The position numbers were made by a program, and so were the translations under genes. Shown in pieces: positions 1-7,035 of a stretch of DNA of 13,310 nucleotides (the first letter of the stretch is position 1; each line of letters starts with the position of its first letter). A model generated the notes under the pieces. That model saw only the letters and a program-made list of their open reading frames with translations, was not told the origin of the DNA and ran no database searches. This stretch comes from Methanosarcinales archaeon (lineage in GTDB: Archaea; Halobacteriota; Methanosarcinia; Methanosarcinales; Methanogasteraceae), in the NCBI GenBank assembly GCA_030606635.1, contig JAUWGA010000027.1, positions 1 to 13,310 of the forward strand. The letters are read 5' to 3'.

Positions 1-114
1 GGTTATCCGGTTGGCTGGATCTGGTGATATGGTTTTCGGGGCGCGGTGGTCGTGCTGATGATGGCGAGTTCCAGAGACAGAAGAGCGCAGACAGGACCCC
101 ACAAAACAAGCGTT

Positions 115-1281
115 TCACTGGAGCAGTTCCAGAACGCTCGAGCCAGCGACCGCATCAGACACGATACGTGCGACATCAAGCCGCTCTTCATTCTTAGCCA
201 CCCTCGCGACCGTTGCAGCGGTCGCAGGGCGATCCGGCACGGCAGCGCACTCGATTGCTGGCTTCTCTGTCCGAAACGTGCCTATCCTGGTTGCACGGTC
301 GATGATCTCTCTCTTATCCATCCCAATAAGCGGATGGTAGATCGGCATCCCGAGTCCGTGCATCTCTGCAAGCATGTTCTGTGATGTCTGGGATGCGACC
401 TGTCCGAGCGATGATCCTGTGACGACGCCGCACGCGTCTTCCTTCTCTGCAACCCGGGCTCCGATCCGGTACATCATCCGCTTGCAGATCACGCAGGTAA
501 TGCGCGGCTCGCAGCGGCTCGCGATCTCGCGAAGGACTGCCCCATAAGGAACCCTGTACGCGGTCATATCGGAATAACTCCACTCAAAAAGCAGGTTTAT
601 GCTCTGTTCAGCCAGTTCTCTGCTTTTTGGGTCTGTAAACTCCTCGAGATCAAAGTAGAGCGGGATAACCTCTGCCCCCCGCCTCATCATCATCCACGCG
701 GCAACCGGTGAATCGATTCCTCCGGATACCAGCGCAATCATCTTGCCTTGTGTGCCATACGGAAGCCCTCCGACTCCGGCAGCGATCCCCGTGTAGATAT
801 AGGCGCGCTCCTGCCGCATATCAACAGATATCTCCCGATCCGGGTTTGTGAGATCAACCTTTGCCGAGGTGCACCCCACGACCGAATCCCCGCAAGCGAT
901 TGCAAGATCGATCGATGTGAAATCGTGGATTCCTGACCTGGACGCACGGATCGCAAAGGACTCGCCGTCATTGATCAAGTCTTTTCCGATCTCTGCCGCG
1001 GTCTCTGCCGCGCTTATGAGCGCTGCATCGGTTGTTATCGCAGGACTTGCCGACGCCGTACCAAAGACGCGGGAGATCGCATCTGCGGCACCCTGATCGC
1101 TCGTATGCACAAAGATCCTGCCCCATTCCCGCGTGACCCTTGAATATTCTATGCCACGCCTCAAGAGTGCTGTTTTAATCCTGCTGATCAACACATCCTC
1201 AAACCGCCGCCTGACTTGCGGGCTCTTGAGTGCAATCTCATCGTACCTGACGATGACCACGTCATAAGTATTATCGCTCAC
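115..1281 (-). CDS. thiI: tRNA 4-thiouridine / thiazole sulfurtransferase ThiI (no rhodanese domain)
   Basis: ThiI adenylates U8 of tRNA with ATP and then transfers sulfur to give 4-thiouridine; homologues can also feed sulfur to thiamine thiazole synthesis. The 388-residue protein has an N-terminal ferredoxin-like and THUMP region (about 1-165), then a PP-loop ATPase domain with SGGIDSP at 186-192. A CVICKRMM motif lies at 263-270 and a further Cys (345) sits in ECAAVPDRP, where ThiI proteins carry their sulfur-relay cysteine. It stops before any rhodanese domain, as is usual in archaea, so sulfur must come from another donor. I chose the GTG at 1281 because GAGGTG lies 10 bases upstream. 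A longer reading frame back to 1437 only shadows the protease gene. The start overlaps the end of the upstream protease gene by 11 bases, suggesting one transcript. The family call is secure; whether it serves tRNA, thiamine or both is not visible. Confidence 0.93.
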   Translation of the reverse strand: MSDNTYDVVIVRYDEIALKSPQVRRRFEDVLISRIKTALLRRGIEYSRVTREWGRIFVHTSDQGAADAISRVFGTASASPAITTDAALISAAETAAEIGKDLINDGESFAIRASRSGIHDFTSIDLAIACGDSVVGCTSAKVDLTNPDREISVDMRQERAYIYTGIAAGVGGLPYGTQGKMIALVSGGIDSPVAAWMMMRRGAEVIPLYFDLEEFTDPKSRELAEQSINLLFEWSYSDMTAYRVPYGAVLREIASRCEPRITCVICKRMMYRIGARVAEKEDACGVVTGSSLGQVASQTSQNMLAEMHGLGMPIYHPLIGMDKREIIDRATRIGTFRTEKPAIECAAVPDRPATAATVARVAKNEERLDVARIVSDAVAGSSVLELLQ

Positions 1282-2389
1282 GGTAACCAAGCACCTCGAT
1301 TGATCTTGTAAGATCGGTTCTGGACACGATGCCGGTGATCGACCCCATCTCCTGCACCAGCAGCTGCCCGACGTTTTCTGTGGACATAATCTTAAGCGCG
1401 TCCATGGCATCGGCATCCTCCGGGATGAAGCTAACATTCTTCATCACATCCCGCACCAGCACGTTGCCATGCTCGCTCATCGGAACGCTCCTGATATCGG
1501 TAAACGTCACGATTCCGACGATCTTTCCGGTAAATTGATCGACGACAGGGTATCCCAGATGTTTCTTCTCGAACATCAACCTGAGAAGTTCTGAGATGGT
1601 CCGGTTATCCTGCACATACGCGATCTCGCGGGTCATGAGATCTCTCACACCGATGCCTTCAAGCGTCACCGAGACCTCTGCGTACTTCTCTTCCTCTGAT
1701 GCGCCGATATAGATGAAGAAAGCGATCAGGATGAGCCAGATATTGACGATCTCGAAAGCGAACAACCCAAATATCGCCATTGCGATAGCGAACATCTTCC
1801 CGATATTCACCGCCTTTTTCGTTGCCCGAAGATACGGCATCCTTCCTGCGTACCATGCCCGGAGCACACGCCCACCATCCATCGGGAACGCCGGGATCAG
1901 GTTGAAAACAAATAATATGATGTTAATATATGCAATCAACCACAAAAAACGGGAAATATACGAAATCGTGGAGATCTGCACTATGTCGTAGATACCAAGT
2001 CCGAGGTACGCCAGATAACATAAAACCCCTATCGTGAGTGATACCAGAGGACCTGCTATCGAGATCCGCATCTCGGCACGCGGATCGCGCGGGACCTCTT
2101 CCATCGCCGCGATGCCGCCGAGAATGATCAGCGTGATGCTGCGAATCCCGATCCCGTACTTCATCGCAACCCACGAGTGCCCGAGTTCGTGCAGCAGCAC
2201 GCATGTGAATATGAGGATGGTCAGGGTCAGCGCGAGCGCATACCTTAGCGAGGCAGACGCCACATCAGCGAATCCGAACTCAGCATCGTTTGAGAAGACG
2301 ATCGGAAATAGTACGAGAACCAGCAAGAAAGAGATGTGAATCTTGATCGGTATCCCCATAACCTTCCCTATCTGGATCGATGTTTTCAT
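1271..2389 (-). CDS. Site-2 protease family (M50) membrane metalloprotease with two CBS domains
   Basis: Intramembrane zinc metalloprotease that cleaves substrates within the membrane, often to release a regulatory protein. Of 372 residues, about the first 230 hold roughly six hydrophobic segments. The zinc motif HELGH is at 67-71 and the third ligand Asp171 lies in FNLIPAFPMDGGR. A tandem CBS pair follows (about 248-305 and 313-368), the class in which adenine nucleotides may control the protease. I prefer the ATG at 2389 over an in-frame GTG at 2431: a TATA-like box at about 2440-2447 would place transcription start near 2415-2420, downstream of that GTG. No good ribosome site is visible. 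The gene heads a minus-strand unit with thiI and shares its upstream region with the divergent PRC-barrel gene. Substrate unknown. Confidence 0.9.
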   Translation of the reverse strand: MKTSIQIGKVMGIPIKIHISFLLVLVLFPIVFSNDAEFGFADVASASLRYALALTLTILIFTCVLLHELGHSWVAMKYGIGIRSITLIILGGIAAMEEVPRDPRAEMRISIAGPLVSLTIGVLCYLAYLGLGIYDIVQISTISYISRFLWLIAYINIILFVFNLIPAFPMDGGRVLRAWYAGRMPYLRATKKAVNIGKMFAIAMAIFGLFAFEIVNIWLILIAFFIYIGASEEEKYAEVSVTLEGIGVRDLMTREIAYVQDNRTISELLRLMFEKKHLGYPVVDQFTGKIVGIVTFTDIRSVPMSEHGNVLVRDVMKNVSFIPEDADAMDALKIMSTENVGQLLVQEMGSITGIVSRTDLTRSIEVLGYRER

Positions 2390-2430
2390 GATTGTTTCAG
2401 CGTCTTTGTCTCTATTAATTGTCCGTATCA

Positions 2431-2493
2431 CGCAAAAGTATATATCCTTTTAGTTCATTCTATCCTATACTAAACACTATAGGGAGGGATTGA
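2431..2493. promoter_or_regulatory. Shared divergent promoter, S2P protease / PRC-barrel gene
   Basis: The stretch at 2433-2450 holds a run that reads as a purine-rich element plus TATA box on both strands: AAAAGTATATATCC on plus and AAAAGGATATATAC on minus. It lies about 50 bases from each start codon, so a single near-symmetric core could serve both directions or hold two overlapping boxes. On the plus strand a strong ribosome site, AGGGAGGGAT, occupies 2481-2490 just before the ATG at 2494. Seen by eye only; no start sites are known. Confidence 0.5.
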
Positions 2494-2751
2494 ATGCACG
2501 CAGAAATGACATCATTATTCGGGCTCAACGTATATACCGACAAGGGATTGTATGTAGGAAATGTGAACGATGTCGTAATCGAGACGGCTGATAGACTGGT
2601 AACAGGTCTTGCACTCACCAAAGTCAATCAAGAACTGTTCGATGTGAGCCGGGAAGGAGTTATCCTGCCGTATCGGTGGGTGCTTGCGATTGGCGATATC
2701 GTCCTCGTGAAACAGGTCAATCGACTGGCAAAGAAGGATGAGAGTGAGTGA
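2494..2751 (+). CDS. Small PRC-barrel domain protein (CdpB-like candidate)
   Basis: An 85-residue protein that is essentially one PRC-barrel. The pattern LFGLNVYTDKGLYVGNVNDV at 8-27 is the first half of the barrel and ILPYRWVLAIGDIVLVK at 57-73 the second; the tail is charged. PRC-barrels are small protein-interaction folds. In archaea, short single-domain versions include the CdpB proteins, which work with SepF and FtsZ at the division site. The length and the PYRW-AIGDIV motif fit that group, but many archaea carry several paralogues and identity as a division protein is inference. GGGAGGGAT gives a strong ribosome site 5-7 bases before the ATG. The 3' end overlaps thg1 by 14 bases, so the two are likely co-transcribed and possibly translationally coupled. 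No signal peptide or membrane segment. Confidence 0.85.
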   Translation: MHAEMTSLFGLNVYTDKGLYVGNVNDVVIETADRLVTGLALTKVNQELFDVSREGVILPYRWVLAIGDIVLVKQVNRLAKKDESE

Positions 2752-3493
2752 TTTCAAGGATCACGAGATATATGCTGACCTGAGAGCAACTCCGCCGGTC
2801 ATCATCAGGGTAGATGGTAGGAGCTTTAAGAATCTCCTGCAAAGACACGGGTTTGAAAAGCCCTTCGATCGCGGTTTTGCATCCGCGATGGTAGATGCGA
2901 CAGAATCATTCTTCCAGCAAAGCGGGCTCTATCCGGTAGTTGCGTACACCTTTTCAGACGAGATTAATATCCTTTTCAGAGACGCACTGCCGTTTGATGG
3001 CAGGATCGAGAAACTCGTCTCGGTCGTGCCGAGTTACATATCAAGCGCGCTTACCCGCCCCCTCAACCTGTCCCCTATCGCATTCGACGGGAGGGTGATA
3101 CCGCTGCATCCGGGGCAGATCATCGAATATCTGGTCTGGCGGCAGGCAGAGGCGTGGCGGAATTGCATCAATGGTTACGGATATTACACGCTCCGGTCGA
3201 ATGGCTTACCAGGAAAGGATGCCGCATCGAGGATGCTTGGCTTGCGAGCGTCCGATATCCACGAACTGTGCTTCCAGCACGGGATCAACATAGGCAAGGT
3301 GCCTCTCTGGCAGAGGCGGGGTGTTCTGGTGTACTGGGAGGAATATACGAAGCCGGGCTATGATCCGGTGCGCGATATCGAGGTGGTCGTGAACCGGAAG
3401 AGAATAGCTCAGAACTGGGACCTGCCGATCTTTGCGTCTGATGAGGGGGGCGTGATGGTGCGGGGGCTGGTTGGGGAGTTGTGTGCGGACTGA
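2738..3493 (+). CDS. thg1: tRNA-His guanylyltransferase / Thg1-like 3'-5' polymerase
   Basis: Thg1 proteins add nucleotides to the 5' end of tRNA, opposite to normal polymerases. Archaeal members add G-1 to tRNA-His in a templated way or repair truncated tRNA 5' ends. The 251-residue protein shows the palm motifs: IIRVDGRSF with the metal-binding Asp26, and YTFSDEINIL with Asp74 and Glu75. A CINGYGYYTL segment lies where eukaryotic enzymes have the HINNLYNT motif. Length is usual for archaeal members. ATG at 2738 directly abuts AAGAAGG; a GTG at 2744 would give better spacing and shorten the protein by two residues. The gene overlaps the PRC-barrel gene. In some Methanosarcina the thg1 frame has an in-frame UAG read as pyrrolysine; here the frame is open with no UAG. 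Confidence 0.92.
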   Translation: MRVSDFKDHEIYADLRATPPVIIRVDGRSFKNLLQRHGFEKPFDRGFASAMVDATESFFQQSGLYPVVAYTFSDEINILFRDALPFDGRIEKLVSVVPSYISSALTRPLNLSPIAFDGRVIPLHPGQIIEYLVWRQAEAWRNCINGYGYYTLRSNGLPGKDAASRMLGLRASDIHELCFQHGINIGKVPLWQRRGVLVYWEEYTKPGYDPVRDIEVVVNRKRIAQNWDLPIFASDEGGVMVRGLVGELCAD

Positions 3494-3570
3494 TGGACAA
3501 CACAGATGAAAACACTGATTAGGGTTGAGGTTGTGGGTGATACAAACAAGACCGAGATAAATGAGAGACC
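3494..3570. other. Intergenic gap before the ATPase gene
   Basis: A 77-base spacer between thg1 and the ATPase. It holds a short imperfect tandem pattern at 3497-3522 (ACACAGATG, then ACACTGATTA) of the kind seen as dispersed extragenic sequence in many prokaryotes. No clear TATA box lies at the right distance. A weak purine run, GAGAGACC, precedes the ATG at 3571. Function not assigned. Confidence 0.3.
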
Positions 3571-4782
3571 ATGAAAGAGAATAGCCCGTTTACACCCGGC
3601 AATCCTGCGCCTGTTGAACTTTTTGTCGGCAGGGTTAAGCAGATCGAAGAGATCCTCAAATATGTCAGACAGACCGCATCCGGACGACAGGAAAACGTCT
3701 TTTTAGCAGGAGAACGGGGTATAGGAAAGAGTTCATTGGCTGCGTTCCTGCGCCATCTGGTTGATAGAGAGAATTTCCTTGCCATCCATGTGTTTGTGGG
3801 GGGCGTGACCGATCTGGAGGAATTGGTACGCCGTATATTCGAGCAAATTTTAAAAGAAACGAATAAACAGACGTGGTTCGATGAAATTTCAGGTTTCTTT
3901 GGAAAATATGTCAAACAAGTGGATCTTTTTGGTATTTCTGTCAGTTTCAATCCTCCACAAGAGGACCTGAAAGGTTTGGTCAGGAATTTTCCGGAAGCTC
4001 TTAAAAATATAATGGAAAAAATAAAGAATGAGAAGAAAGGACTGTTTATCGTCCTGGACGATATCAATGGGATATCCGAGACTCCTGAATTCGCAAACTG
4101 GTACAAGAGTTTTGTGGATGATGTAGCTACCCACTACACAGATTTCCCTGCTTTCATCATGCCAATCGGTATTCCAGAGATACGGGATGTGTTGAGCGAG
4201 CATCAACCGTCTCTTATGAGAATTTTTAGAGTGGTGGACATCGATAAACTCTCTGATAAGGAGGTGAATGAGTTTTTCGAAAAAACATTCGGAAAAGTCA
4301 ATATAGAAGTCGAATCTGAAGCAATGGAGGTCATGACACGGTTTTCAAGCGGTTTACCTATTTTTATGCATGAAATAGGTGATGCAGTCTTTTGGAGTGA
4401 TGATGATGGAATAATAAGCGAGGATGATGCCTCATCCGGGATTATAGATGCTGCAGAGAGGATCGGGAAAAAATATCTTGATCCGAAGATCTACAGAGCA
4501 ATCCGCAGCGAGCAATATCGATCGATCTTGAGGAGATTGGGCGAAAGACCCATCAACCGGTTTAAAAAAGGTGAAATAGAAAGTAAGTTGAATGAGAAAG
4601 AGAAAAAAGTGTTTAACAATTTTTTAAGGAAAATGAGAGAGTTGGGCATCATTGTCTCAGATATAGAAGGCGGAAGAGGATCTTATAAATTTGTAAATGA
4701 ACTATATCCTGTTTATATCGGGATGGAAAGTCAAAACTTCAGAAAGAGAACGATCACGAAAAATAAAACCATTGAAGCGTAA
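3571..4782 (+). CDS. AAA/STAND-like P-loop ATPase with C-terminal winged-helix region
   Basis: A 403-residue ATPase of the archaeal AAA_16/Orc1-Cdc6-like type. An N-terminal LFVGRVKQIEEI box (17-28) is typical of these proteins. Walker A is GERGIGKSS (47-55) and Walker B is LFIVLDDI (158-165). A GLPIFMHEIG stretch near 285 resembles the sensor-2/lid region. The last 90 residues, highly basic and rich in charged helices ending in RGSYKFVNELYPVYI, look like a winged helix. No transmembrane segment or nuclease motif is visible. Base composition stands apart: positions 4561-4620 are 14 of 60 G+C by hand count, against 39 of 60 at 5761-5820 in glyS. It sits between thg1 and glyS with only 4 bases to glyS, so it looks like a late arrival in a housekeeping run. 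Such proteins occur in regulation, defence and mobile elements; the specific role is unknown. Confidence 0.82.
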   Translation: MKENSPFTPGNPAPVELFVGRVKQIEEILKYVRQTASGRQENVFLAGERGIGKSSLAAFLRHLVDRENFLAIHVFVGGVTDLEELVRRIFEQILKETNKQTWFDEISGFFGKYVKQVDLFGISVSFNPPQEDLKGLVRNFPEALKNIMEKIKNEKKGLFIVLDDINGISETPEFANWYKSFVDDVATHYTDFPAFIMPIGIPEIRDVLSEHQPSLMRIFRVVDIDKLSDKEVNEFFEKTFGKVNIEVESEAMEVMTRFSSGLPIFMHEIGDAVFWSDDDGIISEDDASSGIIDAAERIGKKYLDPKIYRAIRSEQYRSILRRLGERPINRFKKGEIESKLNEKEKKVFNNFLRKMRELGIIVSDIEGGRGSYKFVNELYPVYIGMESQNFRKRTITKNKTIEA

Positions 4783-4786
4783 CATC

Positions 4787-6544
4787 ATGGACAAATACGA
4801 GAAGATAATCGGGCTGGCAAAGCGGAGAGGTTTCCTCTGGAACTCCTTTGAACTGTACGGCGGAACCGCAGGTTTTTACGATTACGGTCCTCTTGGCGCG
4901 ATGTTGAAGCGCAGGATCGAGGATATCTGGCGGAAGATGTATGTGATTGAGGAGGGTTTCTACGAGATCGAGACCCCGACCATCGGGATTGCTGCGATCT
5001 TCGATGCGTCCGGGCACACCAGAGGATTCTCAGACCCGATGGTCGTCTGTTCCGGGTGCGATCACGCATTCCGTGCGGATCACCTGATCGAAGGCATCGT
5101 CGAAACTCCGGATGCACTGCCCGCATCAGAGATCAAGCGGTTGATCGACGAACACGGCATAAAATGCCCACAATGCGGTGGTGTCGGGACATTCGGGGAT
5201 GTTTCCAGTTTTAATCTGATGTTCAAGACAACGATCGGACCAGGTGCAGAGCGGGTTGGCTATCTCAGACCAGAGACTGCCCAGGGGATGTTTGTTAATT
5301 TTGAGAACCTTTTCAGGTTTTACAGGGAGAAACTTCCGTTTGGAGTGACGCAGATCGGAAAAGCATACCGAAATGAGATTTCCCCGCGTCAGGGCGTTAT
5401 CCGGCTCAGGGAATTTACGCAAGCAGAAGCAGAAATTTTCATCAACCCAACTGAAAAAAATCATCCGAGATTCTCCATGATCGAGGATATGGTTCTCCGG
5501 TATTATCCTGCCCCTCATCAGCGCGTCTCGCACCCTGCACACGAAGATGATGGTGGCATCATCGAACTGACCGCGAGGGACGCGGTGGACCGTGCAATCG
5601 TTGCGCACGAGTTCCTCGCGTACCACCTCGTGCTCACACATCTCTTCCTGGTGCGGGTGGGCATCGATCCTGCGTGCCTGCGGTTCAGGCAGCACCAGCC
5701 AGACGAGATGGCGCACTATGCTGTCGATTGCTGGGATGCCGAGGTTCTGACCGACCGGTTCGGCTGGGTCGAGATCGTCGGGATCGCTGACCGCACCGAC
5801 TACGACCTGTCATCACACGCGGAGCACTCAAAGAAGGATCTTTCCGTTCTTATCGAGTACGACACCCCAAAACAGGTCGAACGGATCGTGGTGAAGCCGG
5901 ATATGAGCGTAATCGGTCCGCTCTACAAAGGAAATGCAGGCAAGGTTCTTGCAGCACTCATTGATTTGGGAGAAGAGGGGCTTGGGGGCGACGAGATCAA
6001 AATCGAGATCGATGGCGAGATGATCGCGATTCCCCGGGATCTGGTCGAATACGAGACCGTAATCGAGGAGGTTCGCGGCGAGAGGGTCATTCCGCATGTG
6101 ATCGAGCCGTCGTTCGGCATCGACCGGATCATCTATGCCGCGCTCGAACACTCGTTTTCCGAGGAACCTGTGGAAGGTGAAACCCGAAACGTGCTCCACC
6201 TTCCGGCAGAGATTGCGCCTGTGCAGGTTGCGGTACTTCCGCTTCTCACGCGGGATGAATTGATCACACCTGCGCTTGCGATCACAAAGACACTTCGGGA
6301 AAACGAGGTCTTCGTGAGTTATGATGATTCCGGGACGATCGGGCGGAGATACCGTAGAAACGACGAGATCGGGACACCTTTTTCAGTAACAATCGATTAC
6401 GAGACTCTGGATGATGATACCGTAACGATACGCGATCGGGACAGTATGGCGCAGATCCGGGTGTCCGTGGGAGAACTTGCAGAGACGCTTCGTGCGATGA
6501 TCAAGCACGGCTTTTCGGCTGCCACTACTCAATCGTCTCAGTAA
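4787..6544 (+). CDS. glyS: Glycyl-tRNA synthetase, archaeal/eukaryotic dimeric class II type
   Basis: Charges tRNA-Gly with glycine using ATP in the cytoplasm. The 585-residue protein carries the N-terminal WNSFELYGGTAGFYDYGPLG motif, then an insertion with a zinc site of four cysteines (88, 91, 127, 130; CSGC and CPQC). YLRPETAQGMFVNF (159-172) follows, then class II motif 2 around YRNEISPRQG (194-203) and REFTQAE, and motif 3 PSFGIDR (441-447). An anticodon-binding domain fills about 480-575. The ATG at 4787 lies 4 bases after the ATPase stop and begins the family's usual MDKYEKIIGLAKRRG; an in-frame ATG at 4697 lies inside the ATPase gene and is rejected. No clear ribosome site, as the upstream bases are AT-rich ATPase coding sequence. 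The 3' end overlaps the convergent MBF1 gene by 20 bases. Confidence 0.96.
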   Translation: MDKYEKIIGLAKRRGFLWNSFELYGGTAGFYDYGPLGAMLKRRIEDIWRKMYVIEEGFYEIETPTIGIAAIFDASGHTRGFSDPMVVCSGCDHAFRADHLIEGIVETPDALPASEIKRLIDEHGIKCPQCGGVGTFGDVSSFNLMFKTTIGPGAERVGYLRPETAQGMFVNFENLFRFYREKLPFGVTQIGKAYRNEISPRQGVIRLREFTQAEAEIFINPTEKNHPRFSMIEDMVLRYYPAPHQRVSHPAHEDDGGIIELTARDAVDRAIVAHEFLAYHLVLTHLFLVRVGIDPACLRFRQHQPDEMAHYAVDCWDAEVLTDRFGWVEIVGIADRTDYDLSSHAEHSKKDLSVLIEYDTPKQVERIVVKPDMSVIGPLYKGNAGKVLAALIDLGEEGLGGDEIKIEIDGEMIAIPRDLVEYETVIEEVRGERVIPHVIEPSFGIDRIIYAALEHSFSEEPVEGETRNVLHLPAEIAPVQVAVLPLLTRDELITPALAITKTLRENEVFVSYDDSGTIGRRYRRNDEIGTPFSVTIDYETLDDDTVTIRDRDSMAQIRVSVGELAETLRAMIKHGFSAATTQSSQ

Positions 6545-6971
6545 GCGAGATTCCAAGCACGCGTTCGAGTTTCTTGCGAACATTATCCTCGGGTCTTAAG
6601 TCTTCGCGCTCTATCTTCTTGATGAGCGATGATTTCTCCCTCATCTCAAGTGCCAGTTCTTCCTGGGACATGCCGCGCGCCTCACGAGCACGCCTGATCG
6701 CAAAGCCATAATCAGAGAGCAGTTCGTCGTTCATCTGGTCAAACATATCCGGGCGCCTCCGCGACCCGGTACGGAACGTGATGCCTGCCGGCACCCTGCC
6801 TGCTGGCGCTTTTCCGGTCCCGATCCCGGTTCTGGTAGGAGTGGCCTTTGTTACTTGCTTGACCTCGTGCCCGTATTTTGAACAAGCGTCACAGACGTTT
6901 AACTCGGTACCCTCGAGGATCACCCGATGCGCTTTTCCGCGGATGTTGCTTCCGCATATTTCGCATTGCAT
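6525..6971 (-). CDS. Archaeal multiprotein bridging factor 1 (zinc ribbon + HTH)
   Basis: Archaeal MBF1 (TIGR00270-type) is a small transcription or translation cofactor; archaeal members have been linked to the ribosome as well as to TBP-like roles. The 148-residue protein has an N-terminal zinc ribbon with CEIC at 3-6 and CDAC at 27-30. A Gly/Pro/Thr-rich linker (about 43-70) follows, then a Cro/C1-type helix-turn-helix: YGFAIRRAREARGMSQEELA (88-107) and a recognition helix near KSSLIKKIEREDLRP. Length and order match the family. The ATG at 6971 opens directly onto the divergent pan promoter region, and the gene ends in TAG inside the last 20 bases of glyS. No strong ribosome site is visible upstream. 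Confidence 0.92.
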   Translation of the reverse strand: MQCEICGSNIRGKAHRVILEGTELNVCDACSKYGHEVKQVTKATPTRTGIGTGKAPAGRVPAGITFRTGSRRRPDMFDQMNDELLSDYGFAIRRAREARGMSQEELALEMREKSSLIKKIEREDLRPEDNVRKKLERVLGISLTETIE

Positions 6972-7035
6972 AGGAATAGCGTATCATCCCATCTTCCATA
7001 AAGGTTTATGTATTGTCAGGATATTCAGTCTTATA
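6972..7035. promoter_or_regulatory. Divergent MBF1 / pan promoter region
   Basis: A 64-base spacer between two start codons facing apart. On plus, TTTATGTA at about 7005-7012 follows ATAAAGG and lies about 28 bases before the pan ATG, the spacing expected for a leaderless or nearly leaderless transcript; no Shine-Dalgarno run is present. On minus, CCTTTATGG overlaps the same bases at about 6996-7004 and could be the TATA element of MBF1. The two cores overlap, so the two genes may compete for or share factors. Read by eye. Confidence 0.45.

Noticed and set aside
1..191. Open frames on both strands around the end of thiI (minus 3-191, plus 46-384).
   Set aside because: They mostly run antisense or out of frame through thiI, lack ribosome sites and show no family motif. 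Bases 1-114 hold nothing I can support.
2738..3493. Pyrrolysine (in-frame UAG) in thg1, as known from some Methanosarcina.
   Set aside because: The frame is continuous with no UAG.
6778..7035. N-terminal extension of the pan frame back to 6778.
   Set aside because: It runs antisense through MBF1 and its residues do not resemble PAN; the acidic N-terminus starts at 7036 after a TATA box.
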